From contig CAZWLY010000005.1 of assembly GCA_964634465.1 (NCBI GenBank), forward strand, positions 124,001 through 188,000: a stretch of 64,000 nt of DNA, written 5' to 3'. The DNA is from CAZWLY01 sp964634465 (GTDB lineage: Bacteria > Desulfobacterota > Desulfarculia > G963662305). Shown one piece after another: positions 59,216 through 64,000 of the stretch (the stretch's first letter is position 1; every line of letters starts with the position of its first letter). The notes under the pieces are model-generated. The model was not told the DNA's origin. It did not search any database and saw only the letters and a program-made list of their open reading frames with translations. The translations under genes were made by a program, and so were the position numbers.

Positions 59216-59788
59216 ATGGATCTGAAAGGCTCGAAGACCGAGAGGAACCTGTTGACCGCCTTTGCCGGCGAGTCTCAAGCCCGCAACCGCTACACCTACT
59301 TCTCCAGCGCCGCCCGCAAGGAAGGCCTTATCCAGATCGCCAACATCTTTGCCGAGACGGCCGATCACGAGAAGGAGCACGCCAAACGGCTGTTCAAGTT
59401 TCTTGAGGGCGGCGAGGTGGAGATCGCAACCGCCTTCCCGGCCGGAGTGATCGGGGCCACCGCCGACAACCTTGCCGCCGCCGCCGCCGGCGAGAATTAC
59501 GAGTGGCGCGAGATGTACCCCGGTTTCGCCCAGATCGCCGCCGAAGAGGGCTTCGGTGAGATAGCCGCGGTCTTCGAGGCCATCGCCGTGGCCGAAAAAC
59601 AACACGAGCGGCGCTACCTGGGTCTGCTGGAGAACATCAAGAACGGCACCGTCTTCAAAAAGCCCGACGAGGTGACCTGGCGCTGCCTCAACTGCGGCTA
59701 TCTCCACACCGGCCCGGAAGCCCCGGAAGTCTGCCCGGCCTGCCTCCACCCGCAGGCCTATTACGAACTGCTGGCCGAAAACTGGTAG
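59216..59788 (+). CDS. Rubrerythrin
   Basis: 190 residues. Four-helix diiron domain with FAGESQARNRY, ETADHEKEHAKRLF (first ExxH), and AVAEKQHERRY (second ExxH), followed by a rubredoxin-like Fe(Cys)4 domain: WRCLNCGY and CPACLHPQAY. It reduces hydrogen peroxide to water in anaerobes using rubredoxin or other donors. The ribosome site is GGAGG-like (CGGAGGAC), nine bases upstream. It lies within the Fur/PerR cluster, before desulfoferrodoxin. Confidence 0.96.
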   Translation: MDLKGSKTERNLLTAFAGESQARNRYTYFSSAARKEGLIQIANIFAETADHEKEHAKRLFKFLEGGEVEIATAFPAGVIGATADNLAAAAAGENYEWREMYPGFAQIAAEEGFGEIAAVFEAIAVAEKQHERRYLGLLENIKNGTVFKKPDEVTWRCLNCGYLHTGPEAPEVCPACLHPQAYYELLAENW

Positions 59789-59843
59789 CCGGCGGGCGAC
59801 CCGAGACGCAAAGTGAGCCAACCCAGGCGACAGGAGATTGGAA

Positions 59844-60221
59844 ATGGCTGAAAAGATGGAAGTCTACAAATGTGAGGTGTGCGGCAACATGACCGAGGTG
59901 GTCCACAGCGGGGCCGGGGTGATGGTCTGTTGTGGCCAGACCATGACCAGGATGGTGGAAAACACCGTCGACGCCGCCGTGGAAAAGCACGTCCCGGTCA
60001 TCGAAAAGACGGCCAACGGGTACAAGGTCAAGGTCGGCGAGGCGGCCCATCCCATGGAGGAAGAGCACCACATCGAGTGGATCGAGCTGGTCATCGGCGA
60101 GAAGGCCTACCGGGAGTTCCTGGCCCCCGGACAGGCGCCCGAAGCCGAGTTCTGCACCGACGCCGCCGACGTCTACGCCCGGGCCTACTGCAACCTCCAC
60201 GGCCTGTGGAAGTCCAACTAG
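59844..60221 (+). CDS. dfx: Desulfoferrodoxin (two-iron superoxide reductase)
   Basis: 125 residues from ATG 59844 (AGGAG upstream). The N-terminal desulforedoxin-like iron site uses CEVCGN and VCCGQ; the catalytic site has EKHVP, the two His of HPMEEEHHIEW and the CNLHGLW Cys/His pair near the C-terminus. It reduces superoxide to hydrogen peroxide, which rubrerythrin beside it can remove. Electrons come from rubredoxin; a rubredoxin-like gene follows 79 bp later. Confidence 0.96.
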   Translation: MAEKMEVYKCEVCGNMTEVVHSGAGVMVCCGQTMTRMVENTVDAAVEKHVPVIEKTANGYKVKVGEAAHPMEEEHHIEWIELVIGEKAYREFLAPGQAPEAEFCTDAADVYARAYCNLHGLWKSN

Positions 60222-60300
60222 GCGCTTGAAACCGGCGACCGAGGCCGGGCGGCGCTCCCCCGGTCCGGTCGCCGCAATCCGATCGAGCGAGGAGAGTCCA

Positions 60301-60488
60301 TGGCCGACCTGGACGAGATGTATGGCTGCCCGACCAGCAACTGCGGCTACATCTACAATAATCCGGACAAGGGCGACAAAAAGGGCAAGGTCCCCAAAGG
60401 GACCAGGTCCGAAGACCTGCCCCAAGACTGGAAGTGCCCCTGCTGCGGCGCTGGGCCGGGCGTCTTCAGGCCGCTCAAGGCCGACTGA
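60301..60488 (+). CDS. Rubredoxin-like protein with CX4C first knuckle
   Basis: 62 residues. The second knuckle is CPCCG (CxxC). The first knuckle is CPTSNCGYIYN (CX4C instead of CX2C), with GTRSEDLPQDWKCPCCGAG spacing otherwise that of rubredoxin. This family resembles the special rubredoxin Rd-2 type with extended first knuckle, known in some anaerobes, though I cannot be sure. It probably serves desulfoferrodoxin and rubrerythrin. AGGAG lies seven bases upstream. Confidence 0.88.
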
Positions 60489-60563
60489 CCGCCCCAACCC
60501 GACCGACCCACGTCCAACCGGACCGGGCCCGAGCCCGGACCAGACAAGCGTCAGGAACGCGCG

Positions 60564-61988
60564 GTGCCGATCATTCGTCTAGCCCTCATCTCGATCCTGA
60601 GCCTGCTCGCCGCGGCCTCGGCCCCGGCCCCGAGTTCGGCCGTCGAGCCCAAGGTGAGCCAGGCCACCCAGGAATGCCTGGAGTGTCACGCCGAGGCCAC
60701 CCCGGCCGTCGAGGCCGACTGGCGGGCCAGTCGCCACGCCGAGGGCGACGCCAAGTCCGGCTCGGTCGGGTGCGCTGAGTGTCACACCCGAAATCCGGAG
60801 AAACACCCCGACACTTTCGAGCACAACGGCTTTCAGGTCCACGTCGTGGTCAGCCCGGCCGACTGCGCCGGGTGCCACCGCCAGCCGGCCGATGAGTTCG
60901 ACCGCAACATGATGGCCCACGCCCACGCCAACCTGATCGAAAACCCGATCTACATGCAACTGGCCAGCGAACTGAACGCGGTCAAGGTCTTTGCCGGCGG
61001 CGAGCTGGCGGTTCAAGCCCTTGGAGGCGGCGACCTGGAGGATTCCTGCCTGGCCTGCCACGGGACCAGGGTCGAGGCCAAGGGGCTTTACACCCGGCAA
61101 ACGGCGCAAGGCGAGATGGAGTTCGTCAAGCTCGCCGGCTGGCCCAATCAGGGCGTGGGTCGGATCAACCCCGACGGCTCGCTGGGCGCCTGCACCGCCT
61201 GCCACCCGCGCCACCGCTTCTCCATCGCCACGGCCAGGAAGCCCTATACCTGCTCCCAGTGCCACAAGGGCCTGGACGTGCCGGCCTATCGCGTCTACTC
61301 GGTCTCCAAACACGGCAACATCTTCATGAGCCAGGGTGCGAAGTGGAATTTTGAACCCAAGGAGTGGACCGTCGGCCGGGACTTCAGCGCGCCGACCTGC
61401 GCCGGTTGCCACATCAGTCGGTTGGTCACCCCCGAGGGCGAAGTCACCGCCCAGCGGACCCATCAACTGAGCGATCGGTTGGACACCCGGCTCTTCGGGC
61501 CGATCTACGCCGTCCGCCACCCCGCCGGTCCCAAGACCCACACCCTGAAAAACCGGGCCGGTCTGTCGCTGCCGGTCGAGTTGGCCGATGGCCGACCCGC
61601 CCCCGAGGGGCTGATCTCCGTTGAGGAGGCGGCCGAACGCCGGGCGAGGATGAAGGCGGTCTGCTCAAACTGCCACTCCGGCGGCTGGGTGGACGGGCAC
61701 TTCGCCCGGCTCGACAAGACGATCGCCTTTTCCAACGAACTGGTCCGGGCGGCGACGGCGATCCAACTCAAGGCCTGGCGAGGCGGGATCAACAGCCGGG
61801 AAAATTTGTTCGACGAAACCATCGAGCGGCTGTGGACCGAAACCTGGCTCTTCTACGCCAACTCGATCCGCCTCGCCTCGGCCATGGCCGGCGCCGACTA
61901 CGGCGTTTTCGACAACGGCCGGTGGCAATTGAGCCTGAACCTGGGCCGGATGAAAGATTTGGCGGCGGGCGCACCCGAGGCCAACTAG
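60564..61988 (+). CDS. Octaheme cytochrome c, hydroxylamine oxidoreductase-like
   Basis: 474 residues from GTG 60564, with a signal peptide (to about residue 27). Eight CxxCH heme motifs: CLECH, CAECH, CAGCH, CLACH, CTACH, CSQCH, CAGCH and CSNCH. The spacing and segments GACTACHPRHRFSIATARKPYTCSQCH (by ends) and VSKHGNIF fit the octaheme HAO/ONR superfamily. The C-terminal region has LASAMAGADYGVFDNG; the Tyr here could match the cross-linking Tyr of HAO, but its identity is unsure. It is exported to the periplasm and may reduce nitrite or hydroxylamine or handle other small N/S species. Its presence in an oxidative-stress cluster is unusual. Confidence 0.85.
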   Translation: MPIIRLALISILSLLAAASAPAPSSAVEPKVSQATQECLECHAEATPAVEADWRASRHAEGDAKSGSVGCAECHTRNPEKHPDTFEHNGFQVHVVVSPADCAGCHRQPADEFDRNMMAHAHANLIENPIYMQLASELNAVKVFAGGELAVQALGGGDLEDSCLACHGTRVEAKGLYTRQTAQGEMEFVKLAGWPNQGVGRINPDGSLGACTACHPRHRFSIATARKPYTCSQCHKGLDVPAYRVYSVSKHGNIFMSQGAKWNFEPKEWTVGRDFSAPTCAGCHISRLVTPEGEVTAQRTHQLSDRLDTRLFGPIYAVRHPAGPKTHTLKNRAGLSLPVELADGRPAPEGLISVEEAAERRARMKAVCSNCHSGGWVDGHFARLDKTIAFSNELVRAATAIQLKAWRGGINSRENLFDETIERLWTETWLFYANSIRLASAMAGADYGVFDNGRWQLSLNLGRMKDLAAGAPEAN

Positions 61989-61996
61989 GAGGCAAT

Positions 61997-62344
61997 ATGG
62001 AAAAAGTCGCTCTTTTCGCTTTCAGAGGCGATGCGACCTGCTTCATCCACGTCCTTTTGAACGCCCTGGATCTGGCCGATCGGGGCGTCGGCGCGGCCAT
62101 CGTCATCGAGGGCGAGGCGACCAGGCTCGTGCCGGAACTGGCCAAGACCGGCCATCCGCTCCACGACCTCTACCGCCGGGCCAAGGAGCGGGGCCTGATC
62201 GACGCCGTCTGCCGGGCCTGCTCGACCAAGACGGACATCGTCGAGAGCGTGGAGGCCGAGGGTTTGCCCCTGGTCGGCGAGATGAGCGGCCATCCGGCCG
62301 TGGCTCGCTACCTCGAGCAGGGTTTTACCGTGATAACCATGTAA
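61997..62344 (+). CDS. DsrE-like family small protein
   Basis: 115 residues from ATG 61997 with AGGAGGC upstream, 8 bp after the octaheme cytochrome stop. The alternating beta-alpha pattern MEKVALFAFRGDATCFIHVLLNALDL, DAVCRACSTKTDIV (two Cys) and the final EQGFTVITM are typical of DsrE/DsrF-like proteins, which carry sulfur or take part in redox. No catalytic Cys in the DsrE position can be fixed. Co-transcribed with the next small protein. Confidence 0.78.
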   Translation: MEKVALFAFRGDATCFIHVLLNALDLADRGVGAAIVIEGEATRLVPELAKTGHPLHDLYRRAKERGLIDAVCRACSTKTDIVESVEAEGLPLVGEMSGHPAVARYLEQGFTVITM

Positions 62345-62356
62345 GGAGGCCGAGTT

Positions 62357-62539
62357 ATGTCCAAACGGAAATATATGGTCCGAGCCGAGTGTCCGGCCTG
62401 CGCCTGCGGCGACATCGGCGACATCGATCCGGAGCTGTTGCGCCGCAAGTTCATCGGCGACGAAAAAGAAATAGACGTCCTCTGTCCCAAATGCGGCACC
62501 GAGCACAAGGGCGAGATCGTCGAAATCGAAGAAGAGTAG
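62357..62539 (+). CDS. Small cysteine-rich protein, possible zinc ribbon
   Basis: 60 residues, ATG 62357 with AAGGAGG upstream and 12 bp after the DsrE-like gene. It contains CPACACG and CPKCGTEH, two Cys knuckles 38 residues apart, and a strongly acidic C-terminus (EIVEIEEE). This arrangement would bind zinc or iron. I do not recognise the family. It is co-transcribed with redox genes and may bind a partner among them. Confidence 0.7.
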   Translation: MSKRKYMVRAECPACACGDIGDIDPELLRRKFIGDEKEIDVLCPKCGTEHKGEIVEIEEE

Positions 62540-62545
62540 GCCGCG

Positions 62546-63124
62546 ATGAAGGTGCTGGGAATTTACGGCGGGCCAAGAAAGGGTGGCAACTCCGAGTTCC
62601 TGCTGGACAAGGTTCTGGAGGGGGCCGAAGCCGCCGGGGCCGAAGTCGAGACAATTCGGGCGGCCGAGCTCGACATCGGCGGCTGCCTGGAGTGCGGCGG
62701 CTGCGATGAGACCGGCGAGTGCGTCCTAGATGACGACATGAACGGCGTCTACCCCCTTCTGGACGAAGCGGAGGTCATCTTTCTGGCTGGGCCGATCTTC
62801 TTCTACGCCCTGCCCGCCCAGGTCAAGGCGCTCATCGACCGCTCCCAGGCCCGCTGGTCGAAGCGGAGGCTCGAAAAGACGCCCGAGGAGCGCAAGCGCT
62901 ACGACTCCGGCGTAGGCTACCTGATCTCGGTCGGGGCGACCAAGGGAGCCAAGCTCTTCGACTGCGCGGAGCTTACGGCCAAGTACTTCTACGACGCCCT
63001 GGACATGGACTACGGCGGCGGGCTGTTCTATCGGGGTGTGGAGGCCAAGGGGCAGATCGTCGAACTACCCGGTGCGCTCGAGGAGGCCTTCGAGTTCGGC
63101 CGCAGCAAGATCGCCGGCGCCTGA
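62546..63124 (+). CDS. Iron-sulfur flavoprotein / NADPH-dependent FMN reductase family protein
   Basis: 192 residues, 6 bp after the small Cys-rich gene. The flavodoxin-like FMN loop GIYGGPRKGGNSEFLLDKVLEGA (about 5-27, by segments), then the compact cysteine motif CLECGGCDETGEC (about 47-59), which fits the 4Fe-4S motif of iron-sulfur flavoproteins of anaerobes. The motif PIFFYALPAQVKALIDRSQ is the usual family segment. It would pass electrons from ferredoxin or rubredoxin to oxygen, peroxide or other acceptors. Fits the oxidative-stress cluster. Confidence 0.9.
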   Translation: MKVLGIYGGPRKGGNSEFLLDKVLEGAEAAGAEVETIRAAELDIGGCLECGGCDETGECVLDDDMNGVYPLLDEAEVIFLAGPIFFYALPAQVKALIDRSQARWSKRRLEKTPEERKRYDSGVGYLISVGATKGAKLFDCAELTAKYFYDALDMDYGGGLFYRGVEAKGQIVELPGALEEAFEFGRSKIAGA

Positions 63125-63148
63125 GGCGGCGTCAAGAGGAGACAAAAT

Positions 63149-63586
63149 ATGGCGAAAGTGCTCATCGTCTACACCAGCCGCAGCGGCGAGACGGAGAAGA
63201 TCGCCCAGTACATCGCCGAGGGCGTGCGTTTCGGCCTGGCCGAAGCGATCTTGAAAAACGCGGCCGATATCAAAAGCGAGGAGGACCTGACGGGCTACGA
63301 CGCCGTCGTCTTCGGCTCGCCGACCTACCACGGCGACATGCTGCCGGCGATGAAGCAGGTCCTCTTTCTGGCTGAAAAGGCCGGGTTGGAGGGCCGGCTC
63401 GGCGGCGCCTTCGGCGCCTTCGGTTGGAGCGGCGAGGCGGTCGATCGCATCCACCAGACCATGGAGCACATCTTCAAGATGGACATGTCCATGGAGGCCT
63501 TGCGACTCAAGTCGGCCGAGTTGGGCGGAGCGATGCAAATGGCCCAGGGCTACGGCAAGGAAATCGCCCAGAAGTTGGCCGAATAA
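63149..63586 (+). CDS. Flavodoxin
   Basis: 145 residues, with the FMN phosphate loop YTSRSGETEKIAQYIAEG (about 8-25), the SPTYHGDML segment (about 58-66) and AFGAFGWSGEAVDRI, which bind the flavin ring. It is a one-electron carrier for the nearby peroxide- and superoxide-detoxifying proteins or for metabolism. It starts 24 bp after the iron-sulfur flavoprotein gene and has AGAGGAG upstream. A rubredoxin gene follows. Confidence 0.92.
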   Translation: MAKVLIVYTSRSGETEKIAQYIAEGVRFGLAEAILKNAADIKSEEDLTGYDAVVFGSPTYHGDMLPAMKQVLFLAEKAGLEGRLGGAFGAFGWSGEAVDRIHQTMEHIFKMDMSMEALRLKSAELGGAMQMAQGYGKEIAQKLAE

Positions 63587-63659
63587 CAAACGTTTGCCGG
63601 GAAGACGACCGGTATGTTAATACGAGCCCATCGGTTCGATTCAGGTGAAGGAGGAAACA

Positions 63660-63818
63660 ATGGATAAGTACGTCTGCAGCGTGTGCGGTTATGTCTACGA
63701 CCCGGCGGCCGGCGATCCCGACAACGGCGTCGAGCCCGGAACCAAGTTCGAGGACCTGCCCGATTCCTGGGTCTGCCCGGTCTGCGGCGCTTCCAAGGAC
63801 CAGTTCGAAAAGGAATAG
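63660..63818 (+). CDS. Rubredoxin
   Basis: 52 residues: MDKYVCSVCGYVYDPAAGDP then GVEPGTKFEDLPDSWVCPVCGASKDQFEKE (ends quoted). Standard CX2C knuckles (CSVC, CPVC), an Fe(Cys)4 electron carrier. ATG at 63660 has AAGGAGG eight bases upstream. It is 74 bp after flavodoxin and ends the redox cluster in this window, followed by a strong hairpin. With the CX4C-type protein at 60301 this makes two rubredoxin-type donors for the superoxide and peroxide reductases. Confidence 0.96.
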   Translation: MDKYVCSVCGYVYDPAAGDPDNGVEPGTKFEDLPDSWVCPVCGASKDQFEKE

Positions 63819-63840
63819 GCCCTCTCGCCCGTCATCGATT

Positions 63841-63873
63841 GGCCGACGCCGGGCCCGGGGCCCGGCGTCGGCC
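63841..63873 (+). terminator. Strong hairpin after rubredoxin
   Basis: GGCCGACGCCGGGCCC pairs perfectly with GGGCCCGGCGTCGGCC around a single central base, 22 bases after the rubredoxin stop. There is no T-run, but the position and strength suggest a terminator or 3' stabiliser of the redox operon. Confidence 0.6.
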
Positions 63874-64000
63874 CGATCAAGTTCCGATTGCGGCCTGTTC
63901 GGCCCGATATTCGGCGTCCACAGTGAACGATCGAGGTCCGTCGGCCGCCGGCCGAACTTGCGTTCTTGGTGTATCGTTCCAGAAATGATCTATATACTAA

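Noticed and set aside
63961..64000. TATACT near the right edge as a -10 box.
   Set aside because: No matching -35 at a proper distance and the downstream gene is outside the window.
1..64000. CRISPR arrays, phage genes, integrases or attachment sites.
   Set aside because: None seen. No regularly spaced repeats, no integrase or structural phage gene; the tRNA-Val is intact with no duplicated 3' end found in the window.

Overview
The window looks like a chromosomal segment from a strictly anaerobic, high-GC Gram-negative bacterium, most likely a sulfate-reducing or syntrophic member of the Desulfobacterota (inference). Supporting signs are a futalosine menaquinone pathway, desulfoferrodoxin, rubrerythrin and rubredoxins, an octaheme cytochrome c, TRAP transport, a ferredoxin-fused EtfA, B12-dependent methylmalonyl-CoA mutase, a probable selenoprotein, and the proteobacterial gene order thrS-infC-rpmI-rplT-pheS-pheT-ihfA. 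Two low-GC patches stand out: a broken Mrr restriction gene (9.8-10.8 kb) and a REP-associated transposase (about 14.7-15.7 kb).

Layout. (1) 1-4.2 kb, minus strand: a lipoate assembly locus of the LipS1/LipS2 type. It has a lipoate-protein ligase fused to a cysteine-rich DUF116-like domain, a LipT-like flavoprotein and two radical SAM proteins; the last runs off the window edge. (2) 4.2-27.7 kb: a large catabolic and accessory region, mostly on the minus strand. It holds a TRAP transporter, a phenylacetate-CoA ligase-like enzyme, HyuA/HyuB, methylmalonyl-CoA mutase, a FadR-type GntR regulator, acyl-CoA dehydrogenase, EtfBA and a class III CoA-transferase. A three-subunit molybdenum hydroxylase has its FAD subunit about 18 kb from the other two; a VOC protein and an Rrf2 regulator close the region. 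Together these suggest uptake, hydroxylation or carboxylation, CoA activation and oxidation of an organic acid or (hetero)aromatic compound, but the substrate cannot be read from sequence.

(3) 27.9-36 kb: a coiled-coil protein, tRNA-Val, then the translation operon, whose infC apparently starts at AUA. (4) 36.4-48.2 kb: a glycan or lipid-linked sugar region with three GT2-like transferases, an AsnB amidotransferase and three large membrane proteins of DUF2079/GT39 type, followed by a methyltransferase and a Nudix hydrolase. (5) 48.3-56.6 kb: menaquinone synthesis by the futalosine route. mqnE-C-A-L-P lie on the plus strand and mqnD-mqnB on the minus strand behind a TetR regulator. Between the two arms is a DsbA/FrnE-like gene whose first active-site Cys codon is an in-frame TGA followed by a SECIS-like hairpin, so it is probably a selenoprotein. 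(6) 56.8-63.8 kb: a receiver-like protein with a MinD-like ATPase, then a Fur/PerR-controlled oxidative-stress and redox cluster (HMA protein, rubrerythrin, desulfoferrodoxin, two rubredoxin-type proteins, octaheme cytochrome, DsrE-like protein, small Cys-rich protein, iron-sulfur flavoprotein, flavodoxin).

All assignments come from reading motifs and context; no database search was possible. Starts were moved from the longest open frame where a ribosome-binding site or family length gave a better choice.
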